A DNA stretch of 64,000 nucleotides from Pelotomaculum sp. PtaB.Bin104 (GTDB lineage: Bacteria; Bacillota; Desulfotomaculia; Desulfotomaculales; Pelotomaculaceae): contig MVQL01000244.1 of NCBI GenBank assembly GCA_002067205.1, positions 248,001-312,000 of the forward strand. The letters run 5' to 3'. This document shows, piece after piece, positions 16,337 through 27,000 of this stretch. How positions within the stretch are numbered: the first letter of the stretch is position 1; each line of letters opens with the position of its first letter. The notes under the pieces were generated by a model. It saw only the letters and a list, made by a program, of their open reading frames with translations, made no database searches and was not told where the DNA came from. A program made the translations under genes and the position numbers.

Positions 16337-17293
16337 GTGTTAAGCATAAGCCAGCGAAAATCAAACCGGAAAATAGGGATAGTAGGAGCCGGCTCGGTCG
16401 GCGCTTCGATTGCCTACGCCCTGGCCATAAGCGGGCTGGCCAATGAACTGGTCCTGGTGGACATGAATACCGCCAAGGCCGAAGGCGAGGCCCTGGACCT
16501 GGCCCATGCCGCAGCTTTTATCAAGCCGATTAACATCATTGCCGGAGGCTATGAAGACTGCTCAGATGCCGGTATTGTTATCTTCACTGCCGGGGCGAGC
16601 CAACGGCCGGGCGAAACACGAATTGACCTGCTGCAAAGAAATTACGCTATTCTTCGGGAAAGCCTGCCCAAGTTAATGAACGGCACTGAGGAAAAGATTT
16701 TCCTGATTGTCAGCAACCCGGTTGACGTCTTGACTTATGCGGCGTTAAAGATCACCGGACTGCCCCCCGAACGCGTTTTTGGCTCGGGAACGGTCCTGGA
16801 CAGCTCCCGCTTCCGCCACAGCCTAAGCAGACATTGTGGCGTCGCCCCCAGGAATATACACGCCTATGTGGTAGGAGAGCACGGTGACAGTGAGGTACTG
16901 CTTTGGAGCCTTGCCTATATTGCCGGCACCAGACTGGATGACTTTTGTACCCTGACCGGCCTGCCACCGGTCAACCGGCAGCAAGTGGACAGCCGGGTTA
17001 GAAACGCGGGCTACCGGATCATCTCCAAAAAGGGAGCAACCTATTACGCCATCAGCCTGGCGGTGAAGCGGATTTGCGAGAGCATCATCCGCAATGAGAA
17101 TTCTATCCTGACTGTCTCCGGCTTAATTAACGGACCCTACGGCATTGACGGCTGCTGTCTCAGCCTGCCGGCGGTAGTGAATTCAGCGGGCTGCAGCCGG
17201 CCTTTAATCCTGCCGGTATCAGGGGAAGAAGAGGAAAAACTGAGGAAATCCGCCGGGGTGTTGAAGGCTGCTATAGCCAGTTTAAGCCTCTGA
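16337..17293 (+). CDS. ldh: L-lactate dehydrogenase
   Basis: NAD-dependent interconversion of pyruvate and L-lactate. 318-aa protein with Rossmann loop GIVGAGSVGAS about residue 15, coenzyme aspartate in LVLVDMN, and the substrate-specificity loop TAGASQRPGETR. In that loop Gln89 marks lactate rather than malate specificity (malate enzymes carry Arg there). Also seen are substrate Arg95, Asp155 (GTVLDSSRFR) and catalytic His182 (VVGEHGDSE). The start is unsure: GTG 16337 has GGAG touching it, while the in-frame ATA at 16346-16348 would sit eight bases after that GGAG. It stands alone on the plus strand between two terminators. Confidence 0.93.
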   Translation: MLSISQRKSNRKIGIVGAGSVGASIAYALAISGLANELVLVDMNTAKAEGEALDLAHAAAFIKPINIIAGGYEDCSDAGIVIFTAGASQRPGETRIDLLQRNYAILRESLPKLMNGTEEKIFLIVSNPVDVLTYAALKITGLPPERVFGSGTVLDSSRFRHSLSRHCGVAPRNIHAYVVGEHGDSEVLLWSLAYIAGTRLDDFCTLTGLPPVNRQQVDSRVRNAGYRIISKKGATYYAISLAVKRICESIIRNENSILTVSGLINGPYGIDGCCLSLPAVVNSAGCSRPLILPVSGEEEEKLRKSAGVLKAAIASLSL

Positions 17294-17344
17294 CCTGTTG
17301 CAGTGCATAACAACTGAATGTTTTAAATAACCTTAACCGGCATG

Positions 17345-17391
17345 AATCCGCTTCCATCGTTGTTAATAACAGTGGCAAAGCGGGTTTTTTT
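17345..17391 (+). terminator. Intrinsic terminator of ldh
   Basis: Stem AATCCGCTT (17345-17353) with AAGCGGGTT (17378-17386, one G-T pair), enclosing a smaller GTTGTTAATAAC element, then seven T. Downstream, 17392-17563 is an AT-rich leader of the next gene with no further gene recognised. Confidence 0.8.
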
Positions 17392-17563
17392 GTCAGTTTT
17401 TTTCCCTTAATCAGGAGGAAAACATCTAAATTTATCTAATCATATAAAATAATTGCTAAATGGATGGCTATGAGCGCATGCGGAGTATATTTAAAAAGGA
17501 TGTGAATTAATTGTAATCATGGTGAACTACAAAATTAATTGACCATTTGGTTAAGAGAGGAGG

Positions 17564-20500
17564 ATGGAAATAATTTTCAGCATAAAATCAAAGGTTTTTC
17601 CTGTAAAATGCAGCATTATTTCCTTTATATTTCTTGTACTGCTTTGCGTATGCTACCCGGTACCTCCCGGCTTTGCCCTGGAAAATAACGGATTGAGCGC
17701 AACTCCGTTAAACCCGGAATTCGCCGCATACATCCAAAATCAAGGTTTAAGGCATCAGCAGTCAATCGACATCACAGCGCATCCGACTTCAGGGTATATA
17801 CCACCACCAATCAAACTAAATAACCTCAACGCAGATATCAGGCTGCCTTCAGCTGTAGTTTTCCCGACTTCCTACGACCTGCGCAACCAGCAAAAACTTA
17901 CCCCGGTTAAAGCGCAAGGTTCTTCGGGAAGCTGCTGGACCTTTGCCACATACGCCTCGATGGAATCTTGCCTGTTGCCCGGAGAGGCCAGAGATTTTTC
18001 CGAAAACAATTTAAAAAACAGCCATGGTTTTGACTTCGGACCCAATGATGGAGGCAACCACTTAATGTCCACCGCATACCTGGCGCGGTGGAGCGGCCCC
18101 GTCGATGAAGTGGATGATCCCTATAACCCGAATTCCACATCCTCAAAACAGGGTCTGCCCATCCAGAAGCATGTTCAAGACATTACTTTTATTGCCGATC
18201 GCAGCGGTCCCCTTGACAATGACAGAATTAAACAGGCCGTTATGGATTCCGGCGCTGTTCATACGGTGATGTCCTGGAACGACAATTATTACAATGCCGC
18301 CAAATACTCCTATTACGACAGCCTCAGCGCCGCTTACAATATTAACCATGGCGTCGCTATAGTCGGCTGGGACGATAACTTTGACAAAAACAGTTTCAAA
18401 ACCCCAGCCCCGGGAAACGGCGCGTTTATAGTCAGAAACAGCTGGGGCAAAAGCTGGGGGCAGGGCGGCTATTTCTACATTTCCTACTATGATGTCAACA
18501 TTGGCAAGGAAAATGCGGTTTTCAACGGAATCGAGGCGGTGTCAAATTATAACGGCATCTACCAATACGACCCGTATGGCTGGACTCTCGCCATCGGCGG
18601 CGGTAGTTATTCCTGCTGGGGGGCCAACGTATTTACCGCAGCTGCAAGCGATTCATTAACAGCTGTGAGCTTTTATACAGGGACGCCAAACGCCTCTTAC
18701 GAGATCTACATTTATAACAACGTCAACATTTCCAGCGGACCAAAAGCCGGTATTCTGGCCGGTAAAACAGTGGGAACAATTAAAAATCCCGGTTATCACA
18801 CAGTTGAGCTGGACGCGCCTGTGGCCTTAACTGCCGGGAAAAAATTCTCAGTTGTCTTGAAACTGACAACACCGGGAGATTATTATCCAATTGCGACAGA
18901 ATGCACCATACCCGGATATAACAGTGACGCCGGGATGAATCCTAAAGAAAGCTGGGCCAGCGGAAACGGTGTCAGCTGGACTGACCTTTACTACTCCGGG
19001 TATGGCAACGTGTGTCTCAAAGCTTTTACCTCCACAGTCGCCAATGAACCACTGCCGGCTGCAATCAACCTGAGCTCCCCCAACGGCGGGGAAACCTGGA
19101 CGGCAGGCTCAACCCAGACCATCAGCTGGTTCAGCACCGGCAGCCCCGGCAACAACGTAAAAATCGACTTGCTGAAAGGCGGCGCTTTTTTCAGCAACAT
19201 TACACCTCAGACACCTTCTGCAAGCGGTTACTATAACTGGACCATACCCGAAGACCTCCCTGCCGCGGGGGACTATGCGGTTATCATCACCAGCACCAGC
19301 AACAGTGACTGCCGGGACTCCAGCGACGGCTACTTTAGTATTGACAGGCCAACCATTGCTTTAACCTCTCCCAACGGCGGGGAAATCTGGGCCTCAGGCT
19401 CGAAGCAAACCATCCGCTGGTCTTATACCGGCAACCCGGGCCCCTACGTCAAATTGGAACTGCTTGAAAATGATTTACCCGTTAGGACCATTATGAACAT
19501 GGCGCCTGTCGGCACGGGTTATTATTCCTGGACTATACCGGCAGGTCTTACCGGTAATGACTATAAGGTCAGGATTACCGGCGTCAATCTCAGCTCCTGC
19601 ACCGACATGAGCGACAACAGCTTCAGCATAACCGGACCTGCCATCACTGTAACCTCACCCAACGGCGGGGAAACCTGGGCGGCAGGCTCGAAGCAAACCA
19701 TCAACTGGTCTTATACCGGCAACCCGGGCTCTTACGTCAAAATAGAATTGCTTCAAAACGATAAGCCGGTAAAAAGCATCACTTCCCAGACATCGAACAG
19801 CAAAGGCAATTATAGCTGGACATTACCGTCCAACTTAACCGGCGCCGGTTACAAGATCCGGATCACCAGCACTACAGACAGCTCTTGTTCGGACACGAGT
19901 GACAAAGACTTTACCATCGCCGGCCCAACTGTCACCTTAGATTATCCTAATGGCGGAGATACCTGGGCGGCAGGCTCAAAAGAGACCATCCGCTGGTCCT
20001 TTACCGGCAACCCGGGCTCTTACGTCAAAATAGAATTGCTTCAAAACGATAAGCCGGTAAAAAACATCACTTCCCGGGCATCGAACAGCAAAGGCAATTA
20101 TAGCTGGACATTACCGTCCAACTTAACCGGCGCCGGTTACAAAATCCGGATCACCAGCACTACAGACAGCTCTTGTTCGGACACGAGTGACAAAGACTTT
20201 ACCATCGCCGGCCCAACTGTCACCTTAGATTATCCTAATGGCGGAGATACCTGGACGACGGGCTCAAAAGAGACCATCCGCTGGTTTTATACCGGCAACC
20301 CCGGTTCATATGTCAAGTTAGAGCTGCTGAGTGACAGTCAGCCGTTCAAAGTTATTACATCCAGGACCTCATGCAGCAAAGGTTACTTCAACTGGACAAT
20401 CCCTTCGAACCTGCCGCCGGAAGCGGATTATACCGTCAGGGTCACCGGTGTCAGCAGCGACTGCACCGACACCAGCGACGGCGCTTTTACTGTCGTCGGG

Positions 20501-20788
20501 CCGACCATCACCTTGAAATCTCCCAATGGCGGGGAGAGCTGGGCGGCAGGCTCAAAACAAACCATTAGCTGGTCTTATACCGGCAATCCGGGATCATATG
20601 TTAAATTGGAGCTGCTAAAAAGTGGCGTGCCGGTTAAAAACATCACCTCCAGCACGTCTAATAGCCGGGGGTACTTTATCTGGACATTGCCGACAACCCT
20701 GCCTAGAGGAGGAGAATATGAAGTAAGAGTGACCGCCACCAACGGCTCCTGCACGGATACCAGTGACAGTTATATAAATATTATTTAA
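17564..20788 (+). CDS. Secreted papain-family (C1) cysteine protease with SPNGGE-type repeat tail
   Basis: 1074-aa exported protein. After a hydrophobic signal (about 15-38) comes a C1 peptidase domain with all active-site residues: Gln118 and Cys124 in QGSSGSCWTF, His262 in INHGVAIVGW and Asn292 in VRNSWGKSWG. A beta-rich lectin-like domain follows (about 320-490). The tail is six copies of a roughly 96-aa Ig-like unit, each opening SPNGGE(T/I/S)W..GS and ending in a Cys-Asp-Ser-Asp pattern, of the Kre9/KNH (PF10342) type. The same unit forms the lipoprotein at 22416-23978 on the other strand. Probably degrades extracellular protein while held at the surface. AGGAGG touches the ATG, so the exact start is uncertain. 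Confidence 0.9.
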   Translation: MEIIFSIKSKVFPVKCSIISFIFLVLLCVCYPVPPGFALENNGLSATPLNPEFAAYIQNQGLRHQQSIDITAHPTSGYIPPPIKLNNLNADIRLPSAVVFPTSYDLRNQQKLTPVKAQGSSGSCWTFATYASMESCLLPGEARDFSENNLKNSHGFDFGPNDGGNHLMSTAYLARWSGPVDEVDDPYNPNSTSSKQGLPIQKHVQDITFIADRSGPLDNDRIKQAVMDSGAVHTVMSWNDNYYNAAKYSYYDSLSAAYNINHGVAIVGWDDNFDKNSFKTPAPGNGAFIVRNSWGKSWGQGGYFYISYYDVNIGKENAVFNGIEAVSNYNGIYQYDPYGWTLAIGGGSYSCWGANVFTAAASDSLTAVSFYTGTPNASYEIYIYNNVNISSGPKAGILAGKTVGTIKNPGYHTVELDAPVALTAGKKFSVVLKLTTPGDYYPIATECTIPGYNSDAGMNPKESWASGNGVSWTDLYYSGYGNVCLKAFTSTVANEPLPAAINLSSPNGGETWTAGSTQTISWFSTGSPGNNVKIDLLKGGAFFSNITPQTPSASGYYNWTIPEDLPAAGDYAVIITSTSNSDCRDSSDGYFSIDRPTIALTSPNGGEIWASGSKQTIRWSYTGNPGPYVKLELLENDLPVRTIMNMAPVGTGYYSWTIPAGLTGNDYKVRITGVNLSSCTDMSDNSFSITGPAITVTSPNGGETWAAGSKQTINWSYTGNPGSYVKIELLQNDKPVKSITSQTSNSKGNYSWTLPSNLTGAGYKIRITSTTDSSCSDTSDKDFTIAGPTVTLDYPNGGDTWAAGSKETIRWSFTGNPGSYVKIELLQNDKPVKNITSRASNSKGNYSWTLPSNLTGAGYKIRITSTTDSSCSDTSDKDFTIAGPTVTLDYPNGGDTWTTGSKETIRWFYTGNPGSYVKLELLSDSQPFKVITSRTSCSKGYFNWTIPSNLPPEADYTVRVTGVSSDCTDTSDGAFTVVGPTITLKSPNGGESWAAGSKQTISWSYTGNPGSYVKLELLKSGVPVKNITSSTSNSRGYFIWTLPTTLPRGGEYEVRVTATNGSCTDTSDSYINII
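19632..20510 (+). repeat. Tandem 288-bp direct repeats in the C1 protease tail
   Basis: Units three to five of the SPNGGE repeats are 288 bp (96 codons). Long near-identical DNA stretches include AATAGAATTGCTTCAAAACG and CACCTTAGATTATCCTAATG, each repeated 288 bp apart. The outer units are more diverged. Confidence 0.85.
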
Positions 20789-20834
20789 TTAATTAAATAC
20801 AGGTAATTATTGTTGAACAGCCGCTTTATTAATA

Positions 20835-20873
20835 AGACCCCCGTCTGAACAGACAGGGGTCTCTCATTTTTTT
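20835..20873 (+). terminator. Intrinsic terminator between convergent genes
   Basis: Outer stem AGACCCC/GGGGTCT with an inner GTCT/AGAC stem and GAAC loop, followed by CTCA and seven T. It serves the plus-strand C1 protease gene and may also stop the minus-strand SLH gene. Confidence 0.8.
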
Positions 20874-20893
20874 GAAATTATACTTCTCTCTGG

Positions 20894-22183
20894 CTATATC
20901 TTTGCCAGCAAGCGCGATAGCATTGTGCAGGCTTCCGCCCTTGTTGTGTCATGAACAGGCTTAAAGGTTTGATCCGGATAGCCGTTGACAAGTCCCTCAT
21001 TGACTGCCGCTCTGACATAATCTGCGGCCCAGCCGGATATGGCCTTTTCATCCGAAAATGTTGCCGCCTGACCGGAGCCGGCAGGGACCGCTGTTCCTTT
21101 ACCCAGCGCCCGCACCAGAATGGCCGCAATCTGCTCTCTGGTAATATTCCGGTCCGGCTGAAATTCTCCCGTGTCGAGACCTTCCACCAGGCCCGCCTGA
21201 GCAGCTGCCTCGACATAGCCATAATACCAGTCGCTCGATTTTACATCTTTAAAGGTCGGCATCGCCGGCTTCACCTCAGACAGCCCCTTGCTCATCACAA
21301 TCATTTTGGCAAATTCCGCCCGTGTTACTTTATAGTCAGGTCTAAACATGCCACCGGGGTAACCTCTGATGATCCCGTCCCGGCATAGTGCTTTAACTAC
21401 GGCAGCAGACCAGTGTGAATCGGGCAGGTCGGCAAACACGCAACCGCTGTTATTACTGGGCACGGTTCCGGGGATCGTGATGCTGCCGCCGCCTCCACCA
21501 CCGGTACTTTTGGCAGTGGTAAAGGAGAAACTGTACTCCTCTTGCAGGCCCTTCACTGCATCAACAGGAATATACACCGTGTATTCGGTACCGGTGGCCA
21601 GGTTTTTATTGGGGTTAATCACCAATTTTGTGCCGATAATTTCCTTTGAAAATCCTATATTTTTATCGTTATCATTCTTTAATGTAATATCGCCGTAGGC
21701 ACTGCCCGGTTCGATGTTCTTGCTAAAGACGACAGTGATTGACTTGGATACCGAAGCATTTTTATCGCCATTATCCGGGCTAGTGCTCTCAATAACAGGC
21801 GGGGCAGATACGATAATGAACTGCACCGGTCCGGCACTGATCGCACCGGCAGCAGCTGTAATGCTGTATGTACCAGGGTCAAAAGGATCTGAATCAAAAT
21901 TCCAGGAAGCCTCACCACTAAGCCCTGTCTTATCCTGCCAAACTGCCACAGGCTGGTTATCCTTTTCTAAGGTAAAACCAATATAGATATCATTCACTTG
22001 GTCTCCATAGACCTCTGCTGTTACGGTTATCATCTCACCCTGGTTGTATTCCTGTTTATCCAATCCAACAACCAACTCGTAGCCATCAGCACAAAAACCG
22101 GCCATACCACCAGACAGCAGCAATGTTAATAAAACAAAACCCCAAAAATAGCCTTTGATCGCCGGCAATCGCATTTTTGCCAT
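20894..22183 (-). CDS. SLH-anchored surface protein with Ig-like domains (429 aa)
   Basis: Exported protein bound to the wall by three C-terminal SLH domains (about 248-429; motifs DSHWSAAVVKAL, YPGGMFRPDYKVTRAEFAK, GYPDQTFKPVHDTTRAEA), which normally bind pyruvylated secondary wall polymer. Before them are a signal peptide, a beta domain (about 36-115) that also occurs in the two proteins just upstream, and a Big_5-type Ig domain (about 130-225: STSPDNGDKNASV, ITVVFSKNI). Start is set at ATG 22183 (GGAG eight bases upstream) rather than 22198. Function beyond wall display is unknown. Last of the minus-strand surface gene series. Confidence 0.88.
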   Translation of the reverse strand: MAKMRLPAIKGYFWGFVLLTLLLSGGMAGFCADGYELVVGLDKQEYNQGEMITVTAEVYGDQVNDIYIGFTLEKDNQPVAVWQDKTGLSGEASWNFDSDPFDPGTYSITAAAGAISAGPVQFIIVSAPPVIESTSPDNGDKNASVSKSITVVFSKNIEPGSAYGDITLKNDNDKNIGFSKEIIGTKLVINPNKNLATGTEYTVYIPVDAVKGLQEEYSFSFTTAKSTGGGGGGSITIPGTVPSNNSGCVFADLPDSHWSAAVVKALCRDGIIRGYPGGMFRPDYKVTRAEFAKMIVMSKGLSEVKPAMPTFKDVKSSDWYYGYVEAAAQAGLVEGLDTGEFQPDRNITREQIAAILVRALGKGTAVPAGSGQAATFSDEKAISGWAADYVRAAVNEGLVNGYPDQTFKPVHDTTRAEACTMLSRLLAKI

Positions 22184-22277
22184 GTGTTCCACTCCCATTC
22201 AAGTAACATTTGGATATAATTATTCCAGTTCACAATTATATCATTAATTAATATTATTTTCATTTTTGAATAATAGC

Positions 22278-22312
22278 ACAACAGGCTCCTGCAAACACCA
22301 GGAGCCTGTTGT
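22278..22312 (-). terminator. Strong hairpin between two surface-protein genes
   Basis: A perfect 14-bp stem (22278-22291 with 22299-22312) and seven-base loop lies downstream of the 22416 gene. The minus-strand T tract after it is poor (TGCTATTATTC), so it may be a weak terminator or an RNA-stabilising hairpin. Confidence 0.55.
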
Positions 22313-22415
22313 TAAGAATTACCTTTTAAATAATCTACTGCGCGCCACAATCCCTATATTTTCCTTCATAAGGTGTTAATTTTTTAGCTCCCCTTGCGAG
22401 AAGCCCTGGAGAAGG

Positions 22416-23978
22416 CTAATTAATCGTAAATGAATTATCGCTTATATCTTCACAGTCACTATTAGTGACGCTAGTGATCTTAATCGTGTAACCTGCACCC
22501 TTTTGAAGATTTGCAGGTAAAGTCCATTTATAGAAACCATTTTTAGTCAAGGTCCGGGCGGTGATTTTTTTGACCAGAACACCATCCCGCAGCAATTCGA
22601 TCTTGACATATGAACCAGGAATGCCGGTATACGACCAATTAATAGTCTGCTTGGACCCCGCCGGCCAGCTTTCACCACCATTAGGAGAGTCTAAGGTTAG
22701 GGTTGGCCCTGCGATACTAAAATCACTGTCGCTGGTGTCCGAGCAGGAGCCGTTGACAGCGGTTACTTTTACTTTGTAGTCAGCCCCGGAGGCCAGGTTC
22801 GACGGGATGGTCCAGTTATAGGATCCTTTGTTGCTCGAAGTCCTGGAATTAATACTCTTGACCGGGATACCGTTCTGAAGCAGCTCCAATTTGACATATG
22901 CACCCGGTTTGCCTGTGTATGACCAGCTTACAGCCTGCTTTGAGCCCGCTTCCCATGTTTCCCCGCCATTGGGCGACGTTAACGTAATTGATGGACCGGC
23001 AATACTGAAGCTTCCGTCACTCATATCTGCACATGAACCGTTAGTGCTGGTCAACCTTACCGAATAATCATCTCCTGTGGGCAAGTCTGATGGCAACGTC
23101 CAGTTATAGCTCCCTTTACTGCACACGGACCAGGAACTGATTACTCTGAACGGCTCACCATTCTTAAGCAGTTCGATTTTAACATATGAACCCGGCTTGC
23201 CCTTATATGACCAGCTGACGGCCTGCCTTGAGCCCGCAACCCAGTTTTCCCCGCCGTTAGGCGACATTACCGTAATTTCCGGGCCGGCGATACTAAAATT
23301 GTTGCTGGTATCCGTGCATGAGCTGTTGGTGCTGGTTACCTTTACCGTATAATCCTCACCGGCAGGCAGGTCTGATGGAATGGTCCAGCTGAGGCTTCCC
23401 TTGCTGCATACGGCCTTGCTGTTGATGTTCTTCACCGGCATACCATTTTTAAGCAATTCAATTTTAACATATTGACCCGGTTTGCCGTTGGTGTACCAGC
23501 TGATGGTCTGCTTCTCGCCTGCTACCCAGGTCTCCCCGCCGTTCGGAGAGGTCAAGATAATAGACGGCCCGTTGTTTGAAATATTAATATCCGCTGATTC
23601 CACCAAACCTGGTCCTGCTGTGGCAGTGATTTGATAAGTCCCGGGAGCAAAGGCACCCGAATCGAAGATACAGGTTAGCCTTCCGTCCACGCCGGTTGAT
23701 TCCTGTCTCACAGCCAGTGGGTAATTTGGACCCACTTTATTTTGCAGGATAAGGCCGATGTAAGCATCATTCACCGGTATTTGCAGGTCGGTTAGAGAAA
23801 CAGTGACCACTACCGGGTTTCCTTGCTGATAAACCTGCTTGTCTGTTTGAACAGCCAGATCCAAGCTAGATGAATAGGCCGGATTGACTGGGTTAATAAA
23901 ACACCCCGCCAGAAATGTTGCGATAAGAAATAATCCCAGATAAACAGCCTTTAAAGCTCCTTTTAAAATTTTATTCAC
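22416..23978 (-). CDS. Surface lipoprotein with four SPNGGE (Kre9/KNH-like) repeats
   Basis: 520-aa lipoprotein: signal with lipobox FLAGC (Cys26), so probably anchored in the membrane by lipid. A beta domain (about 40-125: LAVQTDKQVYQQGNPVVVTV) resembles those in the neighbouring SLH proteins. Then come four roughly 94-aa repeats opening SPNGGE(T/N/S)W.AG and holding SY(T/K)GKPGSYVKIELL. Each repeat carries paired cysteines near its centre or end. The repeats match the tail of the C1 protease at 17564-20788. No catalytic domain is seen, so a structural or adhesive role is likely. GTG start with AAGGGG directly before it. Confidence 0.85.
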   Translation of the reverse strand: MNKILKGALKAVYLGLFLIATFLAGCFINPVNPAYSSSLDLAVQTDKQVYQQGNPVVVTVSLTDLQIPVNDAYIGLILQNKVGPNYPLAVRQESTGVDGRLTCIFDSGAFAPGTYQITATAGPGLVESADINISNNGPSIILTSPNGGETWVAGEKQTISWYTNGKPGQYVKIELLKNGMPVKNINSKAVCSKGSLSWTIPSDLPAGEDYTVKVTSTNSSCTDTSNNFSIAGPEITVMSPNGGENWVAGSRQAVSWSYKGKPGSYVKIELLKNGEPFRVISSWSVCSKGSYNWTLPSDLPTGDDYSVRLTSTNGSCADMSDGSFSIAGPSITLTSPNGGETWEAGSKQAVSWSYTGKPGAYVKLELLQNGIPVKSINSRTSSNKGSYNWTIPSNLASGADYKVKVTAVNGSCSDTSDSDFSIAGPTLTLDSPNGGESWPAGSKQTINWSYTGIPGSYVKIELLRDGVLVKKITARTLTKNGFYKWTLPANLQKGAGYTIKITSVTNSDCEDISDNSFTIN

Positions 23979-24000
23979 CCCCTTTTCGATAAAATTTCAA

Positions 24001-24034
24001 ATAACGACACTACCTTTGAGGTAGTGCCGTTATT
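24001..24034 (-). terminator. Terminator of the 24050-27277 gene
   Basis: Hairpin with arms ATAACGACACTACC and GGTAGTGCCGTTAT (one mismatch), loop TTTGA. On the minus strand it is followed by TTGAAATTTTATC, a modest T tract. Confidence 0.6.
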
Positions 24035-24049
24035 CTTCAATAATAAAAT

Positions 24050-27000
24050 TTACCTTGCCAGAAACCGCGAAATCAAAGTACATGCTTCCGCTCTGGTGGC
24101 CTTGTTAAGAGGCTTAAAGGTACGGTCAGGGTATCCTACAATCAAGGCCGCCTCATCCTGCACCGCGACATTGATATAACCCCTGGCCCACGGGGATATG
24201 CTCTGATCATCAGTGAAGATGGTTTCTTCATCCTGATGAGCCCTGGCCTCAGCTTCTTTACCTAGTGCCCGGACTAAAACAGCTGCTATTTGCTCTCTGT
24301 TAATCCTTTCATTGGGGCGAAATTCTCCTGTTTCAAATCCTTTTACCAGGTCACTTTTAGCTGCCGCCTCAACATAACCATAGTACCAATCACCCCGCTT
24401 AATGTCTGTAAACGAAGGTATTGACGGATTTTCCTGATCAAGTTTCATTGCTTCTACGATAATTTTCGCAAATTCAGCCCTGGTAATATTATTCTCAGGC
24501 TTGAACGTTCCGTCCGGATACCCGTTTACAATACCCTTCTTACACATTTGCTTGATTACCTCAGCTGCCCAGTGTGAATCCCGCACATCTTCAAACTTGC
24601 ACTCGTCATCATCATCATCATTTCTGTTTCCTCCACCACCTCTGCTAGGTTCTTTGACGGTTGTGAAGGTCCAATTAATTTCATCGTTATACGTACCATA
24701 CGTACTCTTTACTACACCGGCCGGTATGTTTACCGTATAGGTAATTCTGCCCCGCTCAAACTGTGGGTGACTTATCGTCAGCACTCTGCCGTTTAAGGTG
24801 GCGCTTACATTGGAGATACTTGTACCGTCTTTAGCTATTGTTATATTTTCCAGGGCTTCGGTTACTGCAGTAACATCCATGTTAAATGTCACGCTGACCA
24901 CAGCATCTCGCGCCACGTTTATTGCCCCGATTTCAGGACTATAAACCGATACCTGGGGCTTATCGGAAGCTTGACCTTCGCTGACGCTGAAATAGGCCTG
25001 CGCATTTGTTGTATTAGCCGTGGCGTTAACGGTGTAATTGCCTTCGGCTAGGCCGCTTGTGTAGAAAGAATAACTAAATTCTCCGTTCTCATTGGTAATT
25101 GCTTGTCCAAAAGCAATTAACGTACCGTTGCTGCTAAGGACAAGACCGATATTGACGCCGGCTACAGGAACCCGCACATCAGCGATCTCTTTAAACGAAC
25201 CGGAAACAAGGACAGTTTCACCGATAGCATAGGCCGGTTTGTCGGTTCTGACTTCTAAAGCGTAGGGACCTGGGTTAATACCCGTGGAAAAGCTCCACTG
25301 AAAAGCCTCTGTAGCCAAACCTCCGTCTTCACTTACAACTACACCGGCAGGCATAATCACGGTATACGTCTTCTCGTAATTGAAACCCGGATGGTTAACA
25401 GTTAATACGCGCCCGTCAAGCTCAGCCGAGACGCTGTCCATTACCGCTCCGTCAACCATTACTTTTACGGCGGTAAGGTCTCCCTCACTCACATCACGGT
25501 CAAATGTTGCTGTAACAGCCGCATCCAGCGCCACATCGTTCGCCCCGGCCGCGGGCTCTACTGATTCCACCGCCGGTCTATTAACATCATTTTCGCCCTT
25601 CGTTTTGAAGCTCCACTGGTAGGCGGCGCTGTCAATGTCCCCATCCGCGCTCTTCACCGTTCCGGCAGGCAGGTCCACAGTGTACAGCTTATTAACGCTA
25701 AAATCAGGGTGACTTAATGTCAGTACCCGCCCGTTGAGCGATGCATAAACTCCTTCTAAAACCGAGCCTTCGGACTCAATTTTTACTCCCTCCAGGTCAC
25801 CGGCCGTGACATCGCGGTCAAAAGTTGCGCTGACATCCGCATCCAAAGCCACTCCGGTTGCCCCGTCAGCAGGCTGGACTGATTCCATCACAGGCGCTGG
25901 CGCACTAAGAGTAGTAAATGTCCACTGGTAATCTTCGTTGGCAGTGTCATCCGCCTCGCTTTCAACTGCGCCGGCGGGCAAGATCACGGTACAGGTTTGA
26001 CTAAAGTCAAAGTCAGGGTGTTCAACAGTCAGTACCCGGCCGTCCAGCGAGGCCGATACACCCTCCATCACCGTGCCGTCCAATTCAATTTTCACTCCGC
26101 TAAGGTCACCCTGGATAACATCCCGGTCAAAAGTAGCCTTTACTTCCGCATCGAGGTAAACTCCGGTTGCCCCATCAGCCGGCTCAACCGATTCTACCTC
26201 CGGACCGTTCAAACCAACGGTTTCAAAACTCCACACGTACTCGAGGCTGGAAGCTCCACCAGCAGCGCTCTTTACCGCCCCGGCAGGCAATGTCACTGTA
26301 TATATCTCTTTTTCGCTGAAGTCAGGGTGTTCTACCGTTACTTCCCGTCCGTTCAACGTTGCATATACACCTTCTACTACCGAACCGTCAGCCTCAATTT
26401 TTACACCGCTAAGATCTCCCATTACCACATCACGGTCAAACGTGGCCTTAACGCCGGCATCCAAATCCACATCAACCGCACCGTCCGCAGGCTCAAGCGC
26501 GACAGCGGCAGGTTTAATCAGGTTCATTTTTCCCAGGATCAGCTCCAGGTCGGCCTTGTCCTGATCGCTCAACTGGCTTACTGCTTCTGCAATATTAGTT
26601 GCTGTCAGTCCGCAGGCTACCAGATCAGCCGGTGTAAGCTTGCCTTCACTCCTGGCTATAATGCCGGCTAAAATGAGATTGTACTGATCCGACACACTCT
26701 GAGTTAATGCCAGGCCCGGCTCATACTCCACCTGTGTGAACGCAGTCAGGATCAAAAACAGGTCGTTAAAATCAATACCGCTTAGGATTAACCAGCCTTT
26801 TGTTTCGGGAAGTATTGATTTATCCCAAATATGCTCGATTAACCCGGCCAGGTATAATGCGTCCCCGTTCCGCACTGCGTTGATAAATCCATTATAACCA
26901 AACTCAGAACCGCTTGGTATGCTGTTAATGTATTGCTTCAGCCCCGAGGATGGGTTATTAAAGATGTTTCCGATAAAAGCAGCTGTAATCCTGTAATGTT

